Shown here: positions 26,826 through 38,327 of the stretch, piece by piece
Numbering within the stretch: the stretch's first letter is position 1
How the letters are laid out: each line of letters starts with the position of its first letter
Origin: Symbiodinium natans
Lineage: Eukaryota; Sar; Dinophyceae; Suessiales; Symbiodiniaceae
Length of the DNA: 39,230 nt
Direction of reading: 5' to 3'
NCBI GenBank assembly: GCA_905221605.1
Contig: CAJNDS010000240.1
Coordinates: forward strand, 17,501 to 56,730
Made by a program: the position numbers and the translations under genes
Notes under the pieces: model-generated
Told to the model about the DNA's origin: nothing
The model's input: only the letters and a program-made list of their open reading frames with translations
The model's database searches: none

Positions 26826-28560
26826 CTTTCCACCCTGGAAGGTGAAGGTCGCTGTGCTCACAGGTACGCGTGGTCATATGGGTAGCAAGGAAAAATACGG
26901 CCCACACACCCCTCCAAAGCCAGCGAAACACCAGTGGGTGCGCTCATCTTCCCTTTTTCGTGCGAATGCTAACGCGGCTTGGCCTGAGGTCCATGCTTTC
27001 GGCGAACTTGTGCCGGCGATCCCGAACCTCTCGCCCGGAGTCTACGGTCCCAGTTGTCATGGGTTGGGGATACGCAGTAACTCGCATGTCACCTGCATGT
27101 CCCCTGAAGACCAGCCACTTCTGAGAATGCGCCGCAGGCAAAGCCTCCTGCGCGTGCAACTCCATCAGCAGGCAGGATATGCACAGATATTCAGAAGCTA
27201 GGGAAGCAGCACCACACTGCTGCGGGGAAATCACTTGCCAGCGTGTCAACATAAGAGCATAAGCGCAGCATGCCATTGGCAGCTGGTCCAGCTTTTGTTA
27301 CGCATTCAGCTGCGTGCTGCGCGCTGTTGCAGGAAGTCTGGTCACAGCCAGCTGGCTTTTGAACCCAACATTGAAGTAAGGGAGCATGTTCTCAGGATTC
27401 CAGGCCGAGTGTGAGGCGCGATGTTGATGACCGGGACTTGGTTTCGTTGCTGCGTGGCGAGGGATTGTTTATGCTTCTGTCCATGTTTCACTGTTTCACC
27501 ATGCTGGGTCATGCACAGTTGAGACTGCTGCTCGAAGCCCATGTTTCGCGCTGTAAAGGCCCATGTTAAGATGTTGAGAATATAGTTGCTCTCAGGTCAT
27601 GCAGGGATTCTGAAAGCTTACGGCACACGCGCCCTTTGCGTACTTCACCCAAAGAACAACCACGGCCTGGCGAGGGCCCCGGGTTGCCTGTTGTTTCACC
27701 GTCACCTTTCGACGTGGGCCATGGATTTTGATTCCGGGTTACCCTGTCTTCAGGCAGGTCTCTGCAACATTTGTTCAGTGCCGCGCGCTCGCCTGAGATC
27801 ATTCAGGAAGCCAGGTTGCTCACTCCACACTGCCGCTGGCTGACCATTTGATGAGATGTCTTCCAACATGCACATGAGGCCGCACATCAAAAGTTTCCAG
27901 AAAAAGAGAGGCCTGAGCCTCAGAACCCGTCTCGCAGCTTTCTGGAGCTGAGTGGCATCCGCTGGGCATCCGCCAGAATTCCATTCGTTGGAAGTTGAGT
28001 TTACCTCAGGGATTTCGGTGTTTTGGCTGTGGCGCAATCACAATGCCACGCTGCTGTGATCACAGTTTGAAGTGTTCACAGCATTGTTGACTTCATTCAC
28101 ACGTTACCATGTCTGTGTCTGAAGCAGAGCAGTACGATGTCCATGGAAGCGGTTGCTCAGGCTCTCCACCTGGTCTCGTGCACTGGCAATGCTTCGCAGA
28201 CTGACTCGGCCCGTTTTAGGTGTTAAGTCTTGGTGATAACGGGATTCTTTCGTGAGAAATTGTTAGCCCAGATTGTGCCCTCAGCCGTTCTCCTCTTCTT
28301 GGTCTGGGTGCCGGTTTCATCTTCCTTCTTGTTAATCTTTTCTTTCTCTTAGTCTTCCTTCTCCTCCTCTCTTGTCTTTCCTCTTCAGTTCGCCTTTCTT
28401 CGAGTGCTTGATCCACTCTTTGATCGCTGCTTCTTCCTTCGCGCACTCTTTCTTCCTCCTTGAGGGCCCCACCGTCCCCTAGAACCTTAGGGCAGAAGTG
28501 TTTCACTGCGCGACTCTGCAGGCTCTACTTGTGGCTCAAACACTCAGGAGAAAAAGTGTG
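26826..28560. other. No gene recognised
   Basis: Several short frames without domains. A pyrimidine-rich stretch (about 28300-28460) yields an Arg/Glu-rich minus-strand frame (28216-28506) that is probably compositional. Confidence 0.4.
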
Positions 28561-28619
28561 CCCGAGTGAGTTGTGTTAGGGTTTAAGTTTGCCGTTAAAC
28601 CTTCATCTGCCGACAACTA

Positions 28620-29100
28620 CAGGCGAGATCTCTGACTGATGTCCTTTACAAAGTTTATGCTTCCTTGTTGCATCAGCAGAATGCGCGGGAACCAGTTCGG
28701 CTTTCGCCGTGGATGATCTACATCCCAGCCGATTCACATTCATGAACGTCAAGAATCTCCGCTTCATGTGTTATGTCTCGATTAGTCAGAGGCGGTTGAC
28801 TCCGTTTCTTTCGCCTCGATTTTATTTATGAGTCGCCGAGGTTTCGAGTGAAAGATTCCGGCTCAACTTCAGGTGCCCGCGGTACAGAACCGTGGTGTTC
28901 GCCAGGGCTGCCCACTCTAGCCGCACTTACTTGACATCATCCCTACTTGCGTTTTCCATGTCGTTGAGCAGAGCTACGAGCCAGCGATATGAAGCCCTCG
29001 CAAGAGTTTTAGCCTTGCCTTCTCGCAATATACTGATGACTCAGTGTTGCTCTCGCAGTCTTTCATGCAGCTGAACCGGCTGCTGCATCTCTTGTAGTTT
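28620..29100 (+). pseudogene. Decayed LINE reverse transcriptase
   Basis: In several broken + frames there are, in order, LYKVYASLL, NQFGFRRG, EAVDSVS (from a KAFDSV box), GVRQGCPL followed by a stop, and QYTDDSVLLSQ, a YxDD box (YTDD) at about 29027-29055. The order and spacing match reverse transcriptase, but stops and frameshifts break it throughout. It differs from the intact LINE (YTDD instead of FADD, GVRQGCPL instead of GIKQGCKL), so it belongs to another family. Confidence 0.65.
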
Positions 29101-29574
29101 CACGGCCTCCAGGTTGGTTTGACGCTTGATTTTTGCGAAAATAGAGCCCCAAACCTTGCAGGCATAGCACTGGGCGGACAGATGATGACGAGAATGACTG
29201 CTTGATTCACTTCCCTGTGCCCTAAGCAGCGAGGTTGAAAGTGCTGTGAAGACTACGCTGGCACCGACGCCCTGTGAGCAGCCCGCGATCATCTGTGAGG
29301 AGACCTCCGATGGGCTCCGAGAGTTGAAAGTCGACACGTTCATGCTTGGCCCATGTCCATAGATTGTCTCTATCCAGCGCGGTGTTGGGCTCGAATAGCC
29401 TTTCGAAGCATGTCGAAGCCCTACACTTTTTCGGGCGGACGGAGTTCTGCATTGTGCCCGGTCTGCATGTCATTCTTTCTGGATTTCTGACATGAATTTT
29501 CTGCATCTCTTCCACGCACGCACAACACGTGCATGCACGCCCACGCACTGTTGTGCTGGATGTAAACGCAATTC

Positions 29575-30027
29575 ATGCAGCTAAGGACCAAAAGACACAA
29601 AGTGCCACATGGTTCTCCGCCGCCGCCTCCTGAGATATTCCACGATGACGTCCTCACCATAACTTCCGTCGTGTGGAAGGAGTTCTTGGACAAGGGAGGA
29701 ATCAACGACTTAATCAACCGCAAGATGTCGAATAAGTCCATCTACGAAGAGTTGGACCAGTTCCTCACGGCGGCGCAATGGGAGCGTGTGAGCGGAGGCG
29801 ATGAGAGGTTCACTTTGACCATGGAATCTTCTGCGACCATCAAAGGCTTGCCCGATGCCTCTTTCGTTGGCCAGCAGGAGACTTACCCGAACGTCATGGG
29901 CTATAACAATTTTATGGAGAAGTTGCACCTCTTGTTCGCCTCCCAGTTCTCGGATCGAGAAATGTGCTATCGCCGAGACCGCAATGTTGGACACGACCAA
30001 GTTGCGCTAGTGTGCAGCTCCAGCTAA
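29575..30027 (+). CDS. Unidentified ORF of 150 codons
   Basis: MQLRTKRHKVPHG with a Pro run, then IFHDDVLTITSVVWKEFLDK, GGINDLINRKMSNKSIYEEL, FTLTMESSATIKGLPDASF and NNFMEKLHLLFASQFSDREM. GC-rich third positions and a globular composition support a real protein. The start may instead be an acceptor (TTCATGCAG, about 29579). It follows the decayed reverse transcriptase by about 500 bp, so it could be a remnant of a retroelement or a host exon. No family recognised. Confidence 0.45.
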   Translation: MQLRTKRHKVPHGSPPPPPEIFHDDVLTITSVVWKEFLDKGGINDLINRKMSNKSIYEELDQFLTAAQWERVSGGDERFTLTMESSATIKGLPDASFVGQQETYPNVMGYNNFMEKLHLLFASQFSDREMCYRRDRNVGHDQVALVCSSS

Positions 30028-31043
30028 AGGTTTTGTGGATGGCCGCGACATCAAGGAAAAGTGCACGATTAGTTTTTCGGGAGCTCCAAGTCGCAGTTTG
30101 CCTGGTACTGTTTGAGGCTGGCACGGCTTTGGACGTTCGATGATTCAAGGGATCTATGCACTGCTGCGCTGTGGACAAGATCAGCCTTTGTCAGTTTCTC
30201 GAAGGGTATAACTACTAGTTAAGGAATTCCGGGCAAGAGGATACTGATAGCTCCGCCGCGGCTATGAAAACCTGGGAAGGAACCTAGATCATCAATCCGT
30301 CGGCAGCGTGGGCTCCACTTAGGTTTACTCCGATTTTTCTGTGAGTCCAGCGAAACAGAGACTGACATGGCAGAGGCGTATATAAGGTTACGGTACGTTA
30401 CGGTACCGAAATGCGGATAAGGTGCCACCGTTGGCGGACATCGCTCATTCTTATTGGCAATCTCCCTCCACACAATTCCTCACAAGTACTCTGGATGGAC
30501 AACGCTCTGCTATATCTATCGTAGGCTGAACCCGGTAGCTCAGGATAGAACTAGGTGGCAAGAGCTGCCTACATGGCCTCGTGATGTAACGTAGCTTGAA
30601 ACTGCCAAGGTTGATGAGCAACCGCTGACTGCCTTAGACTAGGGACAATAAACCCTAAAGCGCACGTCGCCCTGTTGCGGACAATACTTGTATGCGCAGG
30701 AATGTGGGCACTGCACGTCGGTCTCAGTCCGTGAGAGCTCGAAACTCACGATGCCTGGCGGACGGTCATGCTTTAGACTTTAGACGTTTGTTGCACAGTT
30801 CTTACCACAAGTGCCACAATCTGGAGTGCTTGTTGGCGGAGAGCTTGTTTCGTTATAGCGTTCAGAAACCGAATGCGGCTGCCCAAACTGCGACTCCCCA
30901 ATGTGGAGGCTCCCCACAACCCGAAACCAAGAAGAACCTTTCACTGGCGAACTGTGTATTTCCCAAAATAGGGGTACTCCTTTTATACACTAAATAGAGT
31001 AGAATCCCCTTTAAAGGGATCCCCGAAACAAAAGTTCCCCTAA
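30028..31043. other. No gene recognised
   Basis: Holds a small palindromic patch, GGTTACGGTACGTTACGGTACC (about 30389-30410). Short frames lack domains. Confidence 0.4.
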
Positions 31044-31229
31044 TTATTCCACAATGCGGAAATCCGGTGAAGACGGAACCTTGTCAGCGCTTCTCCGGCC
31101 CATGCGACTTCCTAGCATCGAAGAGACAATCGTCTGGCTGGTGTCAAGCAACAAGGGCTCACGATTGCTTGCGAATTCGTCGCTTAGGCCTTTGAACATG
31201 TCAAGCTGTGTCTGTACACTGTCATGCAT
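31044..31229 (-). CDS. Possible exon of an unidentified gene
   Basis: 61 codons: MHDSVQTQLDMFKGLSDEFA, SNREPLLLDTSQTIVSSML, GSRMGRRSADKVPSSPDFR. It looks globular to helical and coding-like. The opposite strand also has frames through it. No family recognised. Confidence 0.3.
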   Translation of the reverse strand: MHDSVQTQLDMFKGLSDEFASNREPLLLDTSQTIVSSMLGSRMGRRSADKVPSSPDFRIVE

Positions 31230-32399
31230 GCAAGCAGACCAACAACCTCGCGATTTGTCGACTCTCAGTTTGCAGTTGCTTGGGGGGTTCTGCTTGCGCC
31301 CACCTTTGGCAACATTGGCACTTGAGGTTGGGCCTGGCCTGCAGCAATCTATTGCTTAAGATTCATCTCATAAATTGTGAAATAGATGTGCTGCCGAATG
31401 AAACAGACACAGTTGAGGAATGCCGAGCGGCTACAGTGAGTGACAACTTTTGTAACCGAACGTTGCCGTGTCTTCGTACGATTCAGAGTGGACACGTGAA
31501 AAGGATTGTACCTGTTCTGATGAGCGCGGAATGTAGGAATATAGGTAGGCTCTAGCATTTAGGCCTTAGGGGTTACTTCCTGACAGCTCTCAATCCATCA
31601 GCCATGTTGCCGCTGCTCGTTTTGGCAGCGGTGTTAAGTCTTGCTGCTGGCACGCTGCCACCCTTCTCGCCCTGTGATCCTGGGCCCTACAGCATCTCAC
31701 AAGCGCCTCTTGGCTTACTTTGATGGCACCGTCGTGTCAACATTGTAAACTGCAGTGTTTGTGTTATGTGCTTGTTTCTGCTCAGCGCCTTATCGTGTCC
31801 ATCCCGGTCTGCGCACTCTATCATGCTTTACTCGATCTGGGATCTGATCCATATCGGGCTTCAACAAAGGCTTTGGGGGCTGGCCCTCAACCCTACACAT
31901 TAGCGCAACAATCCCACAGTCAGACAAAGCTCTCGACTTGGGCTTCTTCCATATTCGGTATTGCTGTGAAAACCCTTCATCATACCTGTCAAAGACAGCA
32001 CAGGAAGGACAACAAGGGTAAGCGTAACAAGAACTACGATAATGATGAGTTTAAAACCCTGGCTTTTGGCCTCACAGCTTGCGGACTTGAGAGGACCATT
32101 CATGCAGAACTGCGGTGTGTTCATACCGTCCAAGCGAATTTTCAGTGCAGTTGAAGTCTCAAGCCCAGGTGGGTGACTTTGAAACATATATTGCAGAGAC
32201 TTGACTGTCACGCAACAGACCTCCAACTCTTGACGTAAACGTAGCTTGTTGGATGTCTGGTAAGGACGCATGGTCGAAGCTTCCACTTGGGGCACGCACG
32301 CGGAGGCATGTGGTGCCTTCTTGTGCTGAGCGCCTATTGAGTCCCTTTACAGTAAGTCTTATCACACAGGCCTCTGCATCGGGTATATGGTTTGAGACA
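31230..32399. other. No gene firmly recognised
   Basis: A minus-strand frame (31900-32295) contains a hydrophobic stretch, LIIIVVLVTLTLVVLPVLSL, that could be a membrane helix, but the + strand has a frame of similar length over part of it. Neither is called. Confidence 0.35.
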
Positions 32400-32402
32400 A
32401 AC

Positions 32403-32522
32403 TTGACGGCCCCCCATACTTGGTCACTTAGCGCTCCCCCGCCCCCTACTAAGTCAATTTGGCCCCCTACTTCGCCACTTTGCACGCCCACCGGCCCCCT
32501 ACTCGATCAATTTTGCCCCCAA
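32403..32522. repeat. GGCCCCCTACT-type degenerate tandem repeat
   Basis: Four to five diverged units of GGCCCCCTACTNNGTCAATTT, just upstream of the cold-shock-domain copy. Confidence 0.7.
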
Positions 32523-32599
32523 TTGTGTGGCGCAGTTCGAGTAAAGCTACATCTTTTTCGAGTGCTCAAATTGCCCCGTGCCTTTTCGCTGCGCCCGCC

Positions 32600-32826
32600 A
32601 TGTCGCAGACCGGGACGTTGAAGACCTTCATGCCTGACAAAGGCTACGGCTTCATCAAGACGTCCGACGGCTCGGATTTGTGCACATCACGAATCTGACC
32701 AACGGCTGCTCCAGTGACATGATTCCAGGGCGTTGTTTTGCCATTGCATGGGTAGCCTCGGCGCAGGCAAAAAGGCTAGAGGCGGAAACGTTGGAAGCAG
32801 TGCCTGAGCCTCAGACTCAGGCATGA
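32600..32826 (+). pseudogene. Cold-shock-domain protein, frameshifted copy
   Basis: The ATG frame gives MSQTGTLKTFMPDKGYGFIK and TSDGSD, the first half of a cold-shock domain including the RNP1-type KGYGFI motif. The frame then breaks near 32677. The next frame continues with FVHITNLTNGCSSDMIPG, matching the RNP2-type FVH motif, and runs to a TGA at 32824-32826. The break is consistent with loss of a single base. Proteins with this domain bind single-stranded nucleic acid and are abundant in dinoflagellates. No intron is visible, which fits a retroposed copy. Confidence 0.75.
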
Positions 32827-34962
32827 TTCATGCTGCCGTCGTTTGTTCCGAGCCCCATTGCTTGATGCTCTGCGTGCGAGGTTTGGACTTGGGGCCAGGT
32901 TGTAAGTTGCGAAAGGGTGCTGAAAGGGGCGTTTAGGGTTGTGGGGGCACTGGGTCCGGGGTTCAGTCTTAAAAACAGTAAGCGTACTGGGGCCAGTTAC
33001 TGGGGCTTTTTTCGACAGCATGAGAGGTGGAAAAGGAAGGAGAGAGGATGTTCACGGGCCTTGATTATATCTAAAGGGGCTGTTGCAGGCTGCCCAGCCG
33101 ACAAGAACCAAGGTATGGGCACAAAAAAACTTAATAGTGTGTAATGTGCCTGTCAGGAAAGTTCTCGCGAGTGTTGAGCACTGGGTTTACGCCTAACGCG
33201 TATGCCAACATAACATGTGGCACAAACAGGAGTCCTGTGACAGTTCCGAGGACACGTGCCCAGACGGTAGGAAGGCGAGCGAGCACCTAGGTTACAGGCA
33301 GGCGCTCTAGCAGAATCGCAACATGCTCTGTGTTAGTCTGGCACAACAGCCAGACCGCGCCGGACAGATGAAACTTTCACCCATGCCCAAGCCATGCGGG
33401 ATCGCGGGGGGAAATGTGGGATGCTAGACAGCAAAGGTTCTAAGCTGCATGCTGTGCAAGTACACGCGTAAAAGCGACATCTGCAGATATTCCGCTGCAG
33501 TTCTTTGGTCAAGTTGCAGTTTCCAGGAGCCGACCTTGGTTTGTTTAGACGCAACCAGCTGCCTCAGGCTTGAATTGTGATCTGGATGAGCCGCTGCTTC
33601 GAGACCCAGGTGGCATCGATCGCGGCGAAAAGTCATGCGTCTTGGAAGGGGTAGAACAGTGTAACCCATGTTCATTGGTCAATGGTTGGGTTGGAGGGAT
33701 CCAAGGATCGCAAGAGGAGCAATTGGCCATCATCATCATCATCATCATCATCATGTTCTTCTTCTTTGTCATCATTATCCACATGTTCAGGTAAGATGCG
33801 TGTTCAAAGCAACATTCACGTCGAGCGGCTATCCTTGCGGGGACAGTCCCTGTGTGCAAGGGACCAAGCGCGAATCAGCATTGTAGGTGTAGCTAGCACA
33901 CAGCCTGGAATTGGCAGAGCTCTGTGCAACCCTGGCAAAGGAGCTTGTCGGTTTGCTTTCGTTTACTGCGAGGAGCCAACATAGGCTTGATGTTATGAGT
34001 TGTTTTTCCCCGTTTGCTCTTGTGTTTTCGGCTTTAGAATTTCTACGCCTTGCTGAGTGCTGAGCACTCCATTACTTCCGGACCCCAGTCATGTTCCTAG
34101 TGTGCCAGTGCCCAGGCACATTCCTCTGGCCAGCCGTTCATAGGCTCGAACCATTTAGGTGCCCCGACACATCACGCAACTGAGTGGCCACCCGAACTCA
34201 TTGTGTCCATGTTCTCTCATGTGGAATTTCAGGCTATGAGATGCAAGTACCAAGTCCAGCTTGTGAAGAATCAAAAATCACAGCGTTGCGCCCAAATACG
34301 CCCAGTAGGCATGTGGCAAGCCTTTTGGGCGCAAAGCCAAAACCATGGCCGCGTGGCATGGTGCGTGCGGAATGGGGCCACTCCTGCAGGCAACGTGGGG
34401 GTTTACGATCTTAGGGAGTACCTTATCATCGGGGTCCTTGTGATAAGTAAGGAGCTCTACTAATCAGGGATCCGTTTTAGGGGTCCCATACTTTCGTTAA
34501 ACCCCATGTTCACTTCGGGATGTTGGTGTGACTTGGCACGGGCTTAGGCGTCACCGGTGGCTTGCGATTTGAGGGCGTTAGACACTTGAACCTGCTTTCG
34601 AGTTGGGGTTTTGCACGCATGTAATCACATTAATGCAACTTCGGGCAAACATCAAGCTGTGTCACGACACTGCCCTTCCCTTCGTCCTTTCTTCCTTTCG
34701 CCTTTTGTCTGCCCTGAGTGGGACCGGGCTGAGATGGATATTGCCGAGTGAGGCGTCTTCCTCCACAGAAGCCAGCAGTGAGCTGAAAGTGCAGACCTGC
34801 CCGTTTCAGGAGGCCACCTCTGTGCCCCAGCAAAGAACTTTTGCACGGCTTTCTTCAACGATGCCGGGGCCTTAGAGCACAGGCTTTTGGAAGTACAAGG
34901 TGATAGCTTACAGAGAAGCGCGAGACTCATCATCCGCTGGCTGCTTTTGCTGTCAATCATGT
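32827..34962. other. No gene recognised
   Basis: Holds a (CAT)n microsatellite (about 33728-33755), a small hairpin near 34421-34446 and several short frames without domains. A + frame at 34603-34875 is weakly coding-like only. Confidence 0.4.
33728..33755. repeat. (CAT)n microsatellite
   Basis: About nine CAT units. Gives poly-Ile, poly-His and poly-Ser frames. Confidence 0.95.
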
Positions 34963-35064
34963 GGGTAGTTCTCTAAATTAGGGTCCCTTTTGGGGGGGTC
35001 CTGTTTAAAGGGTGCCGCCTTATAATGGGTACCCAAAAAGGGACCCTAATTTAGGAAACTGCCC
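34963..35064. mobile_element. MITE with 4-bp target duplication
   Basis: The left arm starts GGGTAGTTCTCTAAATTAGG and the right arm ends CCTAATTTAGGAAACTGCCC. About 32 bp pair with about three mismatches. It is flanked by ATGT on both sides (34959-34962 and 35065-35068). 102 bp, no ORF. Confidence 0.8.
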
Positions 35065-36110
35065 ATGTAAACATTGATTGCATGATTGCTAAGCGTGCCT
35101 CTTGCTTTTCACTGAGGCCCTTCATGATCCTAACCGGCTCCATCGAATTGGGCGAGCCCGCAGCGCAGGGGACTTGGTTCCATAGAGGCCCATCGTCTAG
35201 GGCAAGCGTTCTACAACGCCCGGCACAGGGTAGAAATGATGCTGGAATGTGTTGGAATCCTAGCATCCTGGTGCTGGTGCCAAAGGGACAACGAAGTACT
35301 CGTATGCGAAGTCGGCAGCAAGCAGCAACCAGTATTGCAGGGAGCAATTGCAGCAGCGTTGCTTTCCTCCGTTGCCTATTGCTCAGGCTTCCCACGGACC
35401 AGTTTCGGCTCATGTTCGGGGACCGCTCCTGCAGTACTTCGGTCTATGGGCAACGCATGAGTCACGGCATCAGAATATCTCTACCAAAAGTAGGCGAGGA
35501 GTACGTGAGGCTGGCCATGCCCCGGGCGCCATGCGCGCTTCATCGAGCTGCGTGTCACGGGCATGCTTAGCGAGTTTCAAGAGGGTGCTCCAGGAGGTGG
35601 TTCGGCTCCAGATTTTTTGAGAAAGCTAAGGGAACAGGCAACAGGCAACAGGCCAAAAGACTCTGTGCGGGACGCCAGCTGGCAACAACACGGATTTCGC
35701 GGACAACATCAATGAAGTCGGAGACGGTACGCGGGCAGAGTGATGGAACGTTTTGCTGGCAGCGGCACGGGTGTACGATGCATTCTCGCAGAAAGATCGC
35801 CAGTCTGAGGTATGGATGTCAGAGAAGCGACCATCTCGGTGAGGGGGAAGGAGTGCCTGCAAATCTTGCATGTAGCCTTCTGGTCAAAACAGTTTTCCAG
35901 CGACAGATGTGTTGCAGGATCTCATGCTTCCGCCGCTCATGCCACTTGCTCAAGGATTCTTGACTCGCATCAGCTCGCATCATTGCAAAGTCGCATTCTG
36001 TGTTTGCACGGAAAGCCTTTCCATGCTAAGCAGGTAGATGTGTACCTAACTCGGACTCCTGCAGCATCCAGGACGGTCCTGTCAAGTCGAGGTCGATTGG
36101 CATGCGGTAG
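35065..36110. other. No gene recognised
   Basis: The + strand has a 162-codon frame (35082-35570) and overlapping minus frames, with no domain in any. A short segment near 35740-35840 (RVYDAFSQKDRQSEVWMSEK) looks coding-like but has no boundaries. Confidence 0.35.
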
Positions 36111-36206
36111 GGCCCACCGCCCCCACCTCCCCCCCCCACACCCCCCCCCCCCCCCCCCCCCCCCCCCCACCCCAAAACCCCCGCCCCCCCAAACCCCCCT
36201 CCTTGG
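36111..36206. repeat. C-rich low-complexity tract
   Basis: Long runs of C broken by A (about 36121-36205). Frames here are Pro- or Gly-rich artefacts. Confidence 0.95.
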
Positions 36207-36409
36207 TTCACAGTGCAGTCACGCTCAGTCGCTCAGACTCAGAGACAGCGCCGAGTAAACCCCCCATTGGGGCAGAAGAAGCATCGTAAAAAGGCAGGGT
36301 TTTTGAGGAAGGACCCAAGAAACATCGTAAATAGCGGTGTTTTGAAGGCATGCGAGGGGTCGTCGCCAGAATTCGGCGACCCTTCCACGGCGACGAGGGA
36401 GCCGCTTGG

Positions 36410-36672
36410 GAACAACTACTACTATTACGAAGGACGTCGACGTCGACTTCCACTTCTTCTACTTCTACATATCATTATGTCGTTTACTGTTGCTTCTTAA
36501 TTACGACTACTGCTGCTGCTGTTGCTTCAAGTATTTAGAACCAGTACGAGTTCTAGTAGTGCTACTATTTCTGCTCCTGCTCGACGCCGGCAGCGGCTCC
36601 GACCACTACTGCTACGACCGCTGCTTCTGCTTCCATGAGTACTCGATCACCGCCGCCGTGGAGTACATGTGA
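36410..36672. repeat. Degenerate trinucleotide tract
   Basis: Three-base periodic sequence rich in TAC, GAC, CTG and TTC on the + strand (AGN-like on the minus strand). Frames are open in part but compositionally driven. Confidence 0.7.
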
Positions 36673-37800
36673 CGAAGACGGATGATCGCAAAAAAGCAAC
36701 ACACTCATACAATCATGACAATCACCCGGCTCCATCCAGGACCTGGCAGGACATCATTTTGGCCAGACCGAAGTGATTTGGGGGTTTACGAACATACCTG
36801 TATATAGACCCCCAATAGTAGGACCCATACAATAAGGACCATGAAGGACCCCCAATAAGGTACTCAGGAGAGGCAGCTCCGCATCCTTCCGGGTGCTGAG
36901 GCCATTGGGGCAGAGGTGTTTCGGGTGACGTGGTAATTGCGCAGGGCTTGCCGAAGGGTTGTGCCAAGCTTTTGAAATTTTGAGTTCGGGGTTGTGGTCC
37001 TTAGTACCGTTGGTGTAGAGCAGGGGCTTACCTTCGCCAAATCCCATCTTCAAGGATTCCAAACTTCTCACAAGTTTGCCCAAGGAGGAGAGAGTAGATC
37101 CGCTGGACCCGAGCAACGAAGCGATCTACCATTCGTTTGAGCCAACGCCCCACCGGCCTGCATGGCTGCTTGCACGTCTCACCCTGCGCCCTCGATTCGC
37201 TCGTCTGAGTGGATGCCTCTCACCGGACGTATGCCAGAAAAAAAAGAGAGCCGCATCCCAGATACAGTATCAAGCCATGAATGTACAGAGCAAAGCCCAT
37301 AAAGCCCTAAACCCTAAATCCTACTTCCGCCCGCAGCTTGGGTGGCAACACAAAGCCCCCTAACCCTAAAACCAATGGAACGCTTCGAAGACTTGACCGA
37401 CAGCTAAAACACAAGGGCCACAAGGCGGTGCAGTGGGGCATGTTAGGGCTGTAAAGTGTTTGCTGCTGCAATCATCAGAAGGTTCCGGGCTCGTATGTCC
37501 AAACAGACCTATATTTGAGGGGTCCGATGACAATAACAACGGGTGACAATCCTAAAACTCGACTAAAGACACCCTAACATTACGCCGTAGCCGTAAAAAT
37601 CAGGTAAATCGATAGGTCGGCTTAGGCCTATCGATAGACTTGAAGTATGATCGAGGGTTACGCGGGAATCTTGATCTACGAGTCGCGGTCCAATCGCATG
37701 TTTTGGATAGCTCTGGAGGTCCAGATCGCGATCTCTATGAACGTATGTGCGCATTGCCAGCCTTAATTCTTAGCTTGAGCGTGTGGGGCTGAGTTTTCCG
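36673..37800. other. No gene firmly recognised
   Basis: A + frame at 37076-37363 starts MPKEERVDPLDPSNEAIYHS and could hold an exon, but minus-strand frames overlap the nearby sequence. A perfect 9-bp stem, ATCGATAGG/CCTATCGAT, lies at about 37608-37635. Confidence 0.35.
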
Positions 37801-37803
37801 AAC

Positions 37804-38016
37804 CTAAGAACACAGATACTTGTTGTCCAGAATTAGGTCCAACAACACAAATCGTAAGCAGATGTAAAACACAAGGTTCCCAGCAAGCGACAAGGTACCA
37901 AGCAGCAAAGCAACTGTCCAAAAGCGACTTGCCATGATGTCAGTGGATGGCAGCCACTCACTTGCTGCACTCGCAGCTGACCCATCGGCTCGAGTCAGCC
38001 TGTGCTGCCTAGTCAT
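37804..38016 (-). CDS. Possible membrane-anchor C-terminal exon
   Basis: 70 codons ending in a stop. The first part is polar (TRADGSAASAASEWLPSTD). Then come hydrophobic stretches, WTVALLLGTLSLAGNLVFYI and CLRFVLLDLIL, which could form one or two membrane helices, ending DNKYLCS. No family recognised. Confidence 0.35.
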   Translation of the reverse strand: MTRQHRLTRADGSAASAASEWLPSTDIMASRFWTVALLLGTLSLAGNLVFYICLRFVLLDLILDNKYLCS

Positions 38017-38276
38017 CGTGATCCTGTGTGGTGATTACAGGTACACCCGCCAAATGAACACTCGTCACGCTCACGCTCACTTGCCTTCCATCTGTCTGGC
38101 TGTTCGAGTAAGGGCCCAACATACGGCGTAACTACAAGCAGACAGTTTCCAGCTTGCCTGGAAAGCCCCGCTCTTTCGTGAAACATGCTGCCCATTGGCA
38201 AAGCTTGCCATATCATGGAGTGCTTCAATGGCTTCGTCGGTGCTGTGCTTACTTGGGAAATGACGAGGGTCGCAAG
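38017..38276. other. No gene recognised
   Basis: Short frames on both strands without domains. Confidence 0.4.
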
Positions 38277-38327
38277 CTTTCGATCATAAACCCTAAACCC
38301 TATACCCTATACCCTAAACCCTAAACC
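38277..38327. repeat. CCCTAAA/CCCTATA telomere-like repeat
   Basis: About seven units, some CCCTATA. Confidence 0.9.

Noticed and set aside
28216-28506. Arg/Glu-rich minus-strand ORF
   Set aside because: It comes from a pyrimidine-rich stretch; composition alone explains it.
30530-30580. tRNA-like start (GTAGCTCAGGA)
   Set aside because: Only a partial A-box-like word; no B box, no cloverleaf arms.
31900-32295. Membrane protein on the minus strand
   Set aside because: One hydrophobic stretch only, with a competing frame on the other strand and no domain.
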